Source: Alkalibacter saccharofermentans DSM 14828
Lineage (GTDB): Bacteria > Bacillota > Clostridia > Eubacteriales > Alkalibacteraceae
Direction: 5' to 3'
Length of the DNA: 64,000 nucleotides
NCBI RefSeq assembly: GCF_900128885.1
Contig: NZ_FQTU01000001.1
Coordinates: 1 to 64,000 of the forward strand
Below are positions 32,036-40,643 of the stretch, piece by piece (position 1 is the stretch's first letter; each line of letters opens with the position of its first letter). The notes below the pieces were generated by a model. That model did not search any database. It had not been told where the DNA came from and was given only the letters and a program-made list of their open reading frames with translations. A program made the translations under genes and the position numbers.

Positions 32036-33808
32036 ATGAAAACATATTACAGAAGCGGAATGTGCGCAGATATTACAGAAAAAAACATAGGACAGAATGT
32101 CAAGCTTTGCGGATGGGTGCAAAACAGACGAGATCTAGGAGGCGTTGTATTTATTGACTTGAGAGACAGAACAGGAGTTGTCCAACTGGTGTTCAATGAG
32201 GAAAATGATGCAGAGGCACTAAAGGTTGCCGACGGTCTCAGAAATGAATACGTAATACAGACAGAAGGTGAAGTTGTTAAAAGGGATCCTGCAAACTATA
32301 ATGACAATATTTCTACGGGGACAATTGAGGTGATTTGCTCGCAAGTAAAAATTCTTGATTCTGCTAAGACACCCCCGATATACGTGGACGACAGCGATAC
32401 CTCAAAGGAGAGCGTGAGGCTTAAATACAGATATTTGGATCTAAGAAAAAATAAAATGCATAATAGCATGGTAACTCGTCACAAGGTTGCCAAGTACATA
32501 AGAAATTTCTTGGACGACAGTGAATTTGTCGAAGTAGAGACACCTTTTTTAACAAAGCCCACTCCTGAAGGGGCTAGGAGCTTTTTGGTTCCAAGCAGAG
32601 TACAAAAAGGCAATTTCTTCGCATTGCCTCAATCGCCTCAGTTGTTCAAGCAAATACTTATGGTATCGGGATTTGATAGATATTATCAGATAGTCAAATG
32701 TTTTAGAGATGAGGATCTAAGGCAGGACAGACAACCTGAATTCACCCAGGTTGATATCGAAATGTCATTTGTTGACGAAGATGATGTTATAAACATCAAT
32801 GAAAAGATGATAGCAGGCCTTTTCAAGGAGATGCTTGATGTAGACGTAGCATTGCCATTGAAAAGAATGACATACGTCGATGCGATGAATAGATTCGGTT
32901 CAGACAAACCTGACTTAAGATTTGGACTAGAGCTTAAAGACATAAAAAAGGCCGTAGAAAACAGCGAATTCAAAGTGTTTGCAGATAATATCAAAAACGG
33001 TGGAGATGTAAGAGCCATCAATGCCGAGGGATGTGGAGACATATTCAGCAGACGTGAAATAGATGCCTTGGTGGATTTTGTTAAAATATACAAGGCAAAA
33101 GGCCTGGCGTGGCTTAAAGTCACTGATGAAGGAGTAAAATCACCGATAGAAAAATTTCTTACAGATCAGGAAGTCAATGATATACTAGTGGCAACGGATG
33201 CTAAGCCGGGAGATCTTATTCTAATAGTTGCAGACAAGCAAAACATCGTGTGGGACGCCTTGGGGCAACTGCGTCTGGAAATCGCAAGAAAGCTTGAACT
33301 AGACCTTAAGGGCAAGTACGAATTTGTATGGATAACTGATTTTCCTCTTCTTGAATATGACGAAGATGAAAAGAGATATGTTGCAATACACCATCCGTTT
33401 ACCAGCCCCAAGCCAGAGGATATTGAGCTTTTGGATACAGATCCGCTAAAAGCAAGAGCAAGGGCTTATGACATAGTATTAAACGGTGCAGAAATCGGCG
33501 GCGGAAGCATAAGGATACACAACAACGAACTGCAGGAAAAGTTGTTCAAGGTATTGGGCTTTAGTGAAGAGAAAGCCTCAGAAAACTTCGGATTTCTTTT
33601 AGAGTCATTTAAATACGGAACTCCACCTCACGGAGGAATAGCATATGGACTTGACAGGATAGTCATGGAGATTTTAGGTACTGACAACATAAGAGACGTA
33701 ATAGCATTTCCTAAAACTCAAAATCATAGCTGCCCTATGACAATGGCGCCGGATGTGGCTGAAGAGGCAAGACTTGAGGAACTAGGATTGATTCTCAAAA
33801 AACTATGA
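32036..33808 (+). CDS. aspS: Aspartyl-tRNA synthetase (bacterial type)
   Basis: Class II synthetase, 590 aa. An N-terminal OB anticodon domain (about 1-105, GWVQNRRDLGGVVFIDLRDR) is followed by the class II core: motif 2 around FRDEDLRQDRQPEFTQ and motif 3 GIAYGLDRIVM near the end. The bacterial GAD insertion lies at about 290-415. RBS AGGAGG. In many Firmicutes hisS precedes aspS in the same T-box operon; here hisS is absent from this spot. Confidence 0.98.
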   Translation: MKTYYRSGMCADITEKNIGQNVKLCGWVQNRRDLGGVVFIDLRDRTGVVQLVFNEENDAEALKVADGLRNEYVIQTEGEVVKRDPANYNDNISTGTIEVICSQVKILDSAKTPPIYVDDSDTSKESVRLKYRYLDLRKNKMHNSMVTRHKVAKYIRNFLDDSEFVEVETPFLTKPTPEGARSFLVPSRVQKGNFFALPQSPQLFKQILMVSGFDRYYQIVKCFRDEDLRQDRQPEFTQVDIEMSFVDEDDVININEKMIAGLFKEMLDVDVALPLKRMTYVDAMNRFGSDKPDLRFGLELKDIKKAVENSEFKVFADNIKNGGDVRAINAEGCGDIFSRREIDALVDFVKIYKAKGLAWLKVTDEGVKSPIEKFLTDQEVNDILVATDAKPGDLILIVADKQNIVWDALGQLRLEIARKLELDLKGKYEFVWITDFPLLEYDEDEKRYVAIHHPFTSPKPEDIELLDTDPLKARARAYDIVLNGAEIGGGSIRIHNNELQEKLFKVLGFSEEKASENFGFLLESFKYGTPPHGGIAYGLDRIVMEILGTDNIRDVIAFPKTQNHSCPMTMAPDVAEEARLEELGLILKKL

Positions 33809-33820
33809 GAAGGTGTTTTT

Positions 33821-34081
33821 ATGAATGAATCAAAAAAAAACATCCTGATCAGATTAAATCGGATAGAGGGACAAATCCGGGGTATACAAAAGATGATAGA
33901 AAACGATGAGGAGTGCAAGTCGGTTTTAATTCAGCTTAGTGCTGTTAAATCAGCGCTTGATTCCACGTCTGCAATAATTTTGGATACCCATGCAAAAAAA
34001 TGTCTAAGAGGGATTATCGAAAGCAAAGACGAGATGGACATTGAGGAACTGATGGATCTTATGAAAAAATTTTTAAAGTAA
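33821..34081 (+). CDS. CsoR/FrmR/RcnR family metal- or sulfur-sensing repressor
   Basis: An 86-aa all-helical DNA-binding protein (DUF156). It has Cys32, His57 and Cys61 with the spacing of the Cu(I) ligands of Mycobacterium CsoR (Cys36-His61-Cys65). RLNRIEGQIRGIQKMIE is the DNA-binding helix region. The His argues for CsoR rather than the persulfide sensor CstR. No copper transporter is adjacent; it lies 13 bases after aspS and 14 before an RseC-like gene, so its target is probably elsewhere or it senses another ligand. Confidence 0.88.
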   Translation: MNESKKNILIRLNRIEGQIRGIQKMIENDEECKSVLIQLSAVKSALDSTSAIILDTHAKKCLRGIIESKDEMDIEELMDLMKKFLK

Positions 34082-34094
34082 CTAGGTGGTCGAA

Positions 34095-34529
34095 ATGAAA
34101 GAAGTAGGTGTTATAAAACAGATATCGGGAAACAAGGCAAGCGTGACGATTAAAAGGCACGCAGCATGCGGTGATTGCGGTGCATGCGCAGTCGGTCAGG
34201 AAAAAATGACTATGGAAACTGTAGCATACAATGCAATAGGAGCAAAAGAGGGAGATGCAGTAGAGGTTGAGATGCAGTTTGTGAATGTCATGCAAGCCTC
34301 TATGATAGCCTATGGCTTTCCCCTCTTGATGTTTATTGCAGGCGCTGCAATAGGTTATTATCCTGTGAATTCATTTATGGGAACTCCGGAAAACCCTGTG
34401 ACGGGATTTATAGCAGGGATGATATTGACGACAGCAACCTATGCGGTCATTAAATTGGCGGAAAAAAAAGGCCTGTTTTCAAAAGGATTCGAACCTCAGA
34501 TCACAAATATACTGGATAAAGATATGTAG
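34095..34529 (+). CDS. SoxR-reducing system protein RseC family
   Basis: A 144-aa RseC/MucC-like protein. The N-terminal soluble part contains AACGDCGACAVG (Cys-x2-Cys-x2-Cys, possible iron-sulfur or redox site) and a beta-rich stretch. Two membrane helices follow (about 62-83 and 95-115). In Clostridia such proteins occur singly or near Rnf genes; here the neighbours are csoR-like and phoP. ATG 34095 follows TAGGTGG; GTG 34086 is an alternative. A terminator follows. Confidence 0.85.
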   Translation: MKEVGVIKQISGNKASVTIKRHAACGDCGACAVGQEKMTMETVAYNAIGAKEGDAVEVEMQFVNVMQASMIAYGFPLLMFIAGAAIGYYPVNSFMGTPENPVTGFIAGMILTTATYAVIKLAEKKGLFSKGFEPQITNILDKDM

Positions 34530-34534
34530 TATTT

Positions 34535-34578
34535 AACAACAACCTTGAGCAGAGGGTAGCTTAAGGTTGTTGTTTTTT
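34535..34578 (+). terminator. Terminator after the rseC-like gene
   Basis: AACAACAACCTTGAGC (34535-34550) pairs with GCTTAAGGTTGTTGTT (34559-34574) with one G-U pair, 8-nt loop, and the final T residues run on to 34578. Confidence 0.85.
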
Positions 34579-34610
34579 AAATTCAATAAAAATAAATTAA
34601 AACTTTATTG

Positions 34611-34648
34611 TTAACATCATTTTAACAAATGAATAAAACAATTATAAT
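34611..34648 (+). promoter_or_regulatory. Pho box and promoter of phoP
   Basis: TTAACA (34611-34616), N5, TTAACA (34622-34627) is the 11-bp-spaced direct repeat bound by Bacillus-type PhoP. TATAAT lies at 34643-34648. The Pho box occupies the -35 region, as expected for a PhoP-activated promoter, and implies autoregulation of phoPR. Confidence 0.75.
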
Positions 34649-34681
34649 ATAATTAAAACAACAACTCGCCAGGAGGTTTCA

Positions 34682-35371
34682 ATGAATAAGAAAATAGCAA
34701 TAATCGAAGACGAAGCCAATATTTATGAGCTTATCAAGTTTAACTTGGAAAAAAACGGTTATGATGTTTTCGGCACTCAGGACGGAACTGAAGCCGGAAT
34801 TCTCATAGAAGAGAAAAAGCCGGATCTTGTCATACTAGATCTTATGCTTCCCAACAAGGATGGTTTGACCATACTTAGAGAATTGAGGGAAACTAAGGAT
34901 TTTAAAGAAACCCCGGTGATAATACTAACTGCCAGGGAAACCGAATTTGATAAGGTTTTAGGTCTTGAGATCGGTGCTGACGACTACCTGACAAAACCCT
35001 TTAGCATAAAGGAGCTTATCGCCAGGATTAAAGCCGTGCTAAGACGGATTTCTAGCGATGAGGCAGATGAAAGCATCATCAAGTTTGATGACCTTGAAGT
35101 CCACCAAGATGCATTCAAGGTATATAAAAAAGGCGAGCTGTTAAGTTTGACCTTAAAAGAATACGAGCTGTTGGCACTGTTGATAAAAAACAAGGGAAAG
35201 GTACTGAATAGAAATTTCCTATTAGATACAATTTGGGGCTACGACTATATAGGGGAAACTAGGACTGTGGACGTCCACATAAGGCACTTGCGTCAAAAGA
35301 TTGAAGAAGATGACACAAACCCGATTTATATTGAGACAGTAAGGGGAGTAGGGTACAGATTTAGAGACTAG
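34682..35371 (+). CDS. phoP: Phosphate-regulon-type response regulator, OmpR/PhoB family
   Basis: A 229-aa two-domain regulator. The receiver domain (about 1-120) has acidic pocket Glu9-Asp10, phospho-acceptor Asp53 in ILDLMLP and the Lys in LTKPFSIKEL. The C-terminal winged helix (about 130-229) has TLKEYELLALL and RTVDVHIRHLRQKIE. It lies eight bases before its kinase, with phoU after that, and has a Pho box in its promoter. Together these identify the phosphate system. RBS AGGAGG. Confidence 0.93.
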   Translation: MNKKIAIIEDEANIYELIKFNLEKNGYDVFGTQDGTEAGILIEEKKPDLVILDLMLPNKDGLTILRELRETKDFKETPVIILTARETEFDKVLGLEIGADDYLTKPFSIKELIARIKAVLRRISSDEADESIIKFDDLEVHQDAFKVYKKGELLSLTLKEYELLALLIKNKGKVLNRNFLLDTIWGYDYIGETRTVDVHIRHLRQKIEEDDTNPIYIETVRGVGYRFRD

Positions 35372-35381
35372 AGGTGAATTG

Positions 35382-37151
35382 ATGAGCAAAAAAATATTTT
35401 TATCCACCTTGGCGATATTGTTTTTTACATTGTCGCTGACTGGTTTTTTCACGTATCACAATACTAAATCTCTGTATTATGATTTTGTTGAAGACGGGTT
35501 GGCAAGATCTTTGGGCGCCATAGAGGAGACTATCGCCACTAAGGAAGACTATGTAAATGCTGATGACAATACGATGATAAAAAATACCGTGTCAAACAGT
35601 GGATATAGGATTACCTTGATCGATAGCGAGGGTAACGTGGCATATGATACCGACAGAGATGCAGGAGGAATGGATAATCACAACATGAGACCTGAGATCG
35701 CAGAAGCCATCAATAGCATGGGTGAAATTAAAAGATCTATAAGATACAGCGATTCAGTTGGTGCTGATATGATGTACGTAGCAAAAGGCTTCAAGCTTCA
35801 GGAAGGTGATGAGGTGGTGCTCAGAGTATCAATGAAGCTCAGTCTAACAGAAAATATATTTTATCAGAGCCTTAAGGATACGGCTATCTATATCCTGCTG
35901 AGCTTTGCAATCGCAGCTGTGTTTTCAAAATATTTGATTTCTTACTTTCTAACCCCGATAAAGCAAATAACCATGTTTGCACAGAAGATAGCTAAGGGAA
36001 ATTATCTCGAGAGGATGACCTGGTTTAGAAAGGATGAAATAGGAGATCTAACTGAATCATTAAATGACATGGCAGATGCGCTACAGAGTTCGTTTAATCA
36101 GCTATCAGATAGAAATGCCGAGCTTGAGAGCATATTGATCAATATTGTGAATGGAATAATAGCAATAGACAAGAAATATAGGATTAAAATAATCAATAAG
36201 AGCGCATACGAGATGCTAGGGATCCCTAAAGAGAGAAATCTGTTGGACAAAAACCTGCTGGAGGCATTGAGAGTTACCGCCATTTATCAAAAAGTTGAAG
36301 AAGTGATAAAAAGCAGTGACATGGAAGATATAAAATTCATGGAAACTAACATAGGGGACAGAATCTTCAGGGTCACCATCAGCAAGATCAAGGATCAAAA
36401 TCTGGTTCATGGCTATATCATAGTTCTTCAGGACGTAAGCAAGATTAGGAAACTCGAAAACTTGCGAAAAGAATTTGTAGCAAATGTGAGCCACGAACTT
36501 AAGACGCCGATCACATCTATAAAAGGATTCATTGAGACGCTTAAGGATGGAGGGATTGAAGACGATGATGTCAGAAATCACTTCTATGAAATAATAAACA
36601 TGGAAACAGATAGGCTGATTGAGCTTGTGGAAGACATTTTGACATTATCATTTTTAGACAACGACAATAATTTGAAGACTATACCAAAAGAGCGGATAGA
36701 AATTAAAAAAGAGATTGAAAAGGTCATATACATGTTGGATATGGCTTGCAGAGAAAAAAGAATAGTTCTAAAAGTTGATATGCAAGATGATTTGCCGATG
36801 ATCTGTTTTAACAAAGATTACTTCAGGCAGATGACCATTAATTTACTTAGCAATGCCATTAAATACAGCAATGATGGCGGTGAGATAACCATAAAGACAT
36901 GCTGGAGTGGGGACAGAGTTAAACTGACGGTTTCAGACAAGGGAATTGGAATCCCGGAAAAGGACATCCACAGAATTTTTGAAAGATTTTATAGAGTGGA
37001 CAAGGGAAGAGCAAGAAAAGAAGGTGGAACCGGATTGGGCCTTGCGATAGTAAAACACATAGTCCAATCTCAAGGAGCATCGATAAAAGTTGACAGCAAG
37101 GTTGGGGAAGGCACCACTTTCACAGTTCTATTGGACACCACTTGTAAATAA
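35382..37151 (+). CDS. phoR: Sensor histidine kinase PhoR
   Basis: Membrane kinase, 589 aa. A TM helix (about 5-25), an extracytoplasmic region, and a second TM (about 165-185) lead to HAMP, then a PAS domain (about 240-345). The HisKA box VSHELKTPITSIKGF has phospho-accepting His371. The HATPase domain shows N box NLLSNAIKYS, DKGIGIPEKD and GGTGLGLAIVKH. ATG 35382 follows GAGGTGAATTG. The membrane layout with PAS matches Bacillus PhoR. Signals probably reach it through PhoU and a Pst transporter, which is not in this window. Confidence 0.93.
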   Translation: MSKKIFLSTLAILFFTLSLTGFFTYHNTKSLYYDFVEDGLARSLGAIEETIATKEDYVNADDNTMIKNTVSNSGYRITLIDSEGNVAYDTDRDAGGMDNHNMRPEIAEAINSMGEIKRSIRYSDSVGADMMYVAKGFKLQEGDEVVLRVSMKLSLTENIFYQSLKDTAIYILLSFAIAAVFSKYLISYFLTPIKQITMFAQKIAKGNYLERMTWFRKDEIGDLTESLNDMADALQSSFNQLSDRNAELESILINIVNGIIAIDKKYRIKIINKSAYEMLGIPKERNLLDKNLLEALRVTAIYQKVEEVIKSSDMEDIKFMETNIGDRIFRVTISKIKDQNLVHGYIIVLQDVSKIRKLENLRKEFVANVSHELKTPITSIKGFIETLKDGGIEDDDVRNHFYEIINMETDRLIELVEDILTLSFLDNDNNLKTIPKERIEIKKEIEKVIYMLDMACREKRIVLKVDMQDDLPMICFNKDYFRQMTINLLSNAIKYSNDGGEITIKTCWSGDRVKLTVSDKGIGIPEKDIHRIFERFYRVDKGRARKEGGTGLGLAIVKHIVQSQGASIKVDSKVGEGTTFTVLLDTTCK

Positions 37152-37184
37152 AGAATTTAACATTGAAAGGATAGATAAATCGCG

Positions 37185-37868
37185 ATGATACAAAGATACA
37201 AATTTGACGAGAGATTGGATAAGCTTCATCAGGAAATACTTATAATGAGCTCCATAGTTGAAGAAATGCTCAGAGACTCTATTAGCTCATTGATAAACAA
37301 GGACGATGAGTTGGCACGAAAGGTAATTGACAGGGATGACGATGTCGATGAAAAAGAAGTGATGCTGCAGGAACTCTGCATAAAAATAATAGCAACACAA
37401 CAGCCGGTGGCAACAGACTTGAGGACAGTAGCATCTGCCTTTAAGATATTGACTAATTTGGAAAGAATAGCTGATCATGCGGTAAACATAGCAGAGACCA
37501 CCTTGGATTTGATGAAAGAGGAATATATCAAGCCTCTTATTGATATCCCAAAGCTGTCCGAAATAGCACTGGAGGCAGTGAAAATCAGCATCGACTCATA
37601 TGTGAACCAAGATATATCTAAATTAGATGCAATGATAGAGAAAGAGAATCAAATCGACAGCTTGTTTAGGAAAATTTATAGAGACCTGCTGAACTATATG
37701 ATTGAAGATACCGCAAATATCAAACAAGCTTCCAGGTTTACCTTCGTAGCCTCTTATCTGGAGAGGGTAGGAGATCATGGCACTAACATATTTGAATCGG
37801 TTCATTATATAGTTACCGGTGAGTACAGGGATTTCAAGGATCTGGAAGGCGTGAAAAAAAGCAAATAG
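37185..37868 (+). CDS. phoU: Phosphate signalling complex protein PhoU
   Basis: A 227-aa protein with two three-helix bundle repeats, each carrying the metal-binding family motif (DRDDDVDEKEV; TNLERIADHAVNIAE; YLERVGDHGTNIFE). It dampens PhoR activity when phosphate is sufficient. It follows phoR by 33 bases, with no pstSCAB beside it. Two hairpins follow. Confidence 0.96.
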   Translation: MIQRYKFDERLDKLHQEILIMSSIVEEMLRDSISSLINKDDELARKVIDRDDDVDEKEVMLQELCIKIIATQQPVATDLRTVASAFKILTNLERIADHAVNIAETTLDLMKEEYIKPLIDIPKLSEIALEAVKISIDSYVNQDISKLDAMIEKENQIDSLFRKIYRDLLNYMIEDTANIKQASRFTFVASYLERVGDHGTNIFESVHYIVTGEYRDFKDLEGVKKSK

Positions 37869-37877
37869 CACAAACTA

Positions 37878-37904
37878 CGGAGCGCCTTCATGGCGCTTCG
37901 TTTT
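37878..37904 (+). terminator. Terminator of phoPRU
   Basis: CGGAGCGCC-TTCAT-GGCGCTTCG, a 9-bp stem with one G-U pair, followed by TTTT. The outer CTACG/CGTAG also pairs across the T-run. Confidence 0.75.
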
Positions 37905-37908
37905 CGTA

Positions 37909-37942
37909 GCGGGTCAATATAAAACTTGACCCGCAAGTTTTG
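37909..37942 (+). terminator. Second hairpin after phoU
   Basis: GCGGGTCAA (37909-37917) pairs perfectly with TTGACCCGC (37926-37934) around an 8-nt loop, followed by AAGTTTTG. Its right arm also supplies the -35 of the next promoter, so it may serve both as terminator and operator-like element. Confidence 0.6.
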
Positions 37943-37954
37943 TAATGATAATAT
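37926..37954 (+). promoter_or_regulatory. Sigma-A promoter of the DUF512-der-gpsA unit
   Basis: TTGACC (37926-37931), 17-bp spacer, TAATAT (37949-37954), about 30 bases before the ATG. Confidence 0.65.
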
Positions 37955-37984
37955 ACATAAAGAATTCATAAACAGGGTGGAACG

Positions 37985-39292
37985 ATGAAAGAGATAAAAA
38001 TTTCCGATATAGAACATAACAGCATAGCTGAGGAAATGGATATAGAGAAGGGAGATACCCTTCTTTCCATTAACGGTAAATTGCCAAAAGACATATTTGA
38101 ATATTATTACTTGATCAACGACGAGGAGATAATAATCGAGATCAAGAAGGCCTCAGGAGAAGTGTGGGAGCTTGAAATCGAGAAAGATATGGATGAAGCT
38201 TTGGGTATAGTTTTTGAAAAAGGGCTTTTAGATGAACCCAAGAGCTGCAACAACAAGTGCGTATTCTGCTTTATAGACCAGCTTCCGAAAGGGATGAGAA
38301 GCACCCTGTACTTCAAGGATGACGATACGAGGCTTTCGTTTATGCATGGAAATTATGTTACCCTGACTAATATGAAAGATGAAGAAATCCAGAGGATCAT
38401 AGATTACAGGATCCAACCGATAAACATTTCTGTTCATACAACAGATCCCGAGCTGAGAAGAGAGATGCTCAACAACAAAAATGCGGGAAGAATTTTAGAG
38501 CTTATTGAGAAATTTGCATCCTATGGAATGACTATGAATGCTCAAATAGTGCTTTGCCCTGAAATAAATGACGGTGAAAATCTCAAGAAGACGTTAAAGG
38601 ACCTTTCTGGGTTCTTTCCACAAGTGCAGACCGTTTCCGTAGTTCCTGTTGGAATAACTAGATATAGAGAAAAGCTATCGAATTTGAGACAGTTTACGGT
38701 GGAAGAATGCAAAACTGTTTTGGAAACAATAGAAGAAACCCGTAAAACCATGATTGAGACGTGGAACACTGGATTTGTTTTTCCCAGTGACGAGTTTTTT
38801 TTGCGGGCTGGAGCTGATTTGCCGCAGCCTGTGTATTATGAAGAGTTCACCCAGCTTGAAAACGGGGTTGGGATGCTGAGCTTGTTTAAAGAACAGTTCA
38901 TAACAGCGTTGAATGACCTGGATATAGACCAGGAAAAGACAAAGAAGATATCCGTTGTCACAGCAGAACTTGCTTATCCACATATGGTGGAATTGACACA
39001 AAGGATCATGGAAAAAGTACCTGGACTGGAAGTAAGAGTTCATATGATCAAAAATGATTTCTTTGGTGAAAAAATTACTGTAACTGGTCTTGTGACAGGG
39101 AAGGATCTTTTAGCTCAGTTGAAAGTGTCAGATTGCCATTCTGTGGTTTTGATACCTGAAAACATGCTAAAGCAGGATGAAGAAATATTTTTGGATGATG
39201 TAACCCTTACCGATGCAAAAGAGGTTTTAAACGTTGAGATGTTTTCCGTAAAAATTGACGGAAGAAAATTTATAGAAAAATTGATGGAATAA
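37985..39292 (+). CDS. DUF512 family radical SAM protein with N-terminal PDZ-like domain
   Basis: A 435-aa protein of unknown reaction, conserved next to der in Clostridia. Residues about 1-75 resemble a PDZ domain (IAEEMDIEKGDTLLSINGK). A radical SAM-type cysteine motif CNNKCVFCFIDQLPKGMR follows, then HGNYVTLTNM and SVVPVGITRYREKL typical of DUF512. Its place before der, a ribosome-assembly GTPase, hints at translation or ribosome biology but this is inference. RBS AGGGTGG. Confidence 0.9.
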   Translation: MKEIKISDIEHNSIAEEMDIEKGDTLLSINGKLPKDIFEYYYLINDEEIIIEIKKASGEVWELEIEKDMDEALGIVFEKGLLDEPKSCNNKCVFCFIDQLPKGMRSTLYFKDDDTRLSFMHGNYVTLTNMKDEEIQRIIDYRIQPINISVHTTDPELRREMLNNKNAGRILELIEKFASYGMTMNAQIVLCPEINDGENLKKTLKDLSGFFPQVQTVSVVPVGITRYREKLSNLRQFTVEECKTVLETIEETRKTMIETWNTGFVFPSDEFFLRAGADLPQPVYYEEFTQLENGVGMLSLFKEQFITALNDLDIDQEKTKKISVVTAELAYPHMVELTQRIMEKVPGLEVRVHMIKNDFFGEKITVTGLVTGKDLLAQLKVSDCHSVVLIPENMLKQDEEIFLDDVTLTDAKEVLNVEMFSVKIDGRKFIEKLME

Positions 39293-39308
39293 TAGAGGAG
39301 GTGGCTCA

Positions 39309-40631
39309 ATGGCAAAGCCGGTTGTGGCAGTTGTTGGAAGGCCTAATGTAGGGAAGTCGACATTATTTAATAAAATAGCAGGATCGAGAATTTCTATTGT
39401 GGAGGATACCCCTGGCGTAACGAGAGACAGGATTTATGCTGATTGCGAATGGGTTGGAAAGCAATTTACATTGATAGATACAGGTGGTATTGAGCCTTAC
39501 TCCAGTGATATCATACTTCTTCAGATGAGAAGACAGGCGCAATTAGCAATAGATACAGCAGATGTAATAGTGCTGCTAGTTGATGGAAGGGAAGGTATGA
39601 CTGCTTCGGATCTTGAAGTTGCCAATATGATAAGAAAGTCCAACAGACCCGTTGTTTTAGCTGTAAATAAAATCGAAAATAAGGATATAGAAAAGAATAT
39701 TTACGAGTTTTATAACTTGGGAATTGGTGACCCGATGGCGATATCTGCAGAACAGGGTTTGGGCCTGGGGGATTTTCTTGACCGGATTGTTGAAAGTTTT
39801 GATTCATCTCTTGTATCTCAAGAAGAGGATACCAGGTTGAAGATTGCTGTGCTTGGAAAGCCCAATGCGGGTAAATCAAGCATCGTCAACAGACTCTTGG
39901 GAGAAGACCGGGTAATAGTCAGCGAAGTAGCGGGAACTACCAGAGATGCAATCGACTCTACATTCAAGTACTTTGGAGAAGAGTATGTCTTGATAGATAC
40001 TGCAGGTCTAAGAAGAAAGAGCAAAATATATGATGATATAGAAAGATACAGCATCGTAAGAGCTGTAGCTGCGGTGGATAGAGCCGACGTTTGCATGATT
40101 GTAATAGATGCAAATACCGGGATTAGCGAACAAGATGCAAAGATTGCAGGAATTGCCCACAACAGAGGAAAAGCTTCTATCATAGTAGTAAATAAATGGG
40201 ATATATACGAAAAAGACCAGGGCAGCGTGAAAAAGTTCGAAAAGGACATTCGAAACACACTTTCATTCATGCCTTATGCACCTATAATATTTATTTCCGC
40301 ATTGACCGGACAAAGAGTCAACAAGATTATGGAGACCGTCTTATTGGTATCCAACGAGTATTCAAAGAGAGTCACAACTGGAACCCTTAATGAGGTTATT
40401 GGTGAGGCTGTGTTGATGAATCAACCCCCTTCAGACAAAGGTCGAAGGCTTAAGATTTATTATGCTACTCAGGGAGCAGTCAAACCGCCAACTTTTATAA
40501 TATTTGTAAATGACAAGGGGCTGTTGCACTTTTCGTATGAACGCTTTTTGGAAAACCAAATCAGGAACGCATTCGGTTTTGTAGGTACTCCTATAAGGTT
40601 GATTGCTAGAGAGAAAAAGGACAAATCGTAG
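39309..40631 (+). CDS. der: Ribosome biogenesis GTPase Der (EngA)
   Basis: Tandem-GTPase needed for 50S assembly, 440 aa. GD1 has VGRPNVGKS (about 9-17), DTGGIE and NKIE. GD2 has LGKPNAGKSS (about 181-190), DTAGLR and NKWD. The C-terminal KH-like domain has PPTFIIFVND. RBS GGAGGTGG. gpsA follows, as in Bacillus. Confidence 0.98.
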   Translation: MAKPVVAVVGRPNVGKSTLFNKIAGSRISIVEDTPGVTRDRIYADCEWVGKQFTLIDTGGIEPYSSDIILLQMRRQAQLAIDTADVIVLLVDGREGMTASDLEVANMIRKSNRPVVLAVNKIENKDIEKNIYEFYNLGIGDPMAISAEQGLGLGDFLDRIVESFDSSLVSQEEDTRLKIAVLGKPNAGKSSIVNRLLGEDRVIVSEVAGTTRDAIDSTFKYFGEEYVLIDTAGLRRKSKIYDDIERYSIVRAVAAVDRADVCMIVIDANTGISEQDAKIAGIAHNRGKASIIVVNKWDIYEKDQGSVKKFEKDIRNTLSFMPYAPIIFISALTGQRVNKIMETVLLVSNEYSKRVTTGTLNEVIGEAVLMNQPPSDKGRRLKIYYATQGAVKPPTFIIFVNDKGLLHFSYERFLENQIRNAFGFVGTPIRLIAREKKDKS

Positions 40632-40643
40632 AGGTGAAAGATT

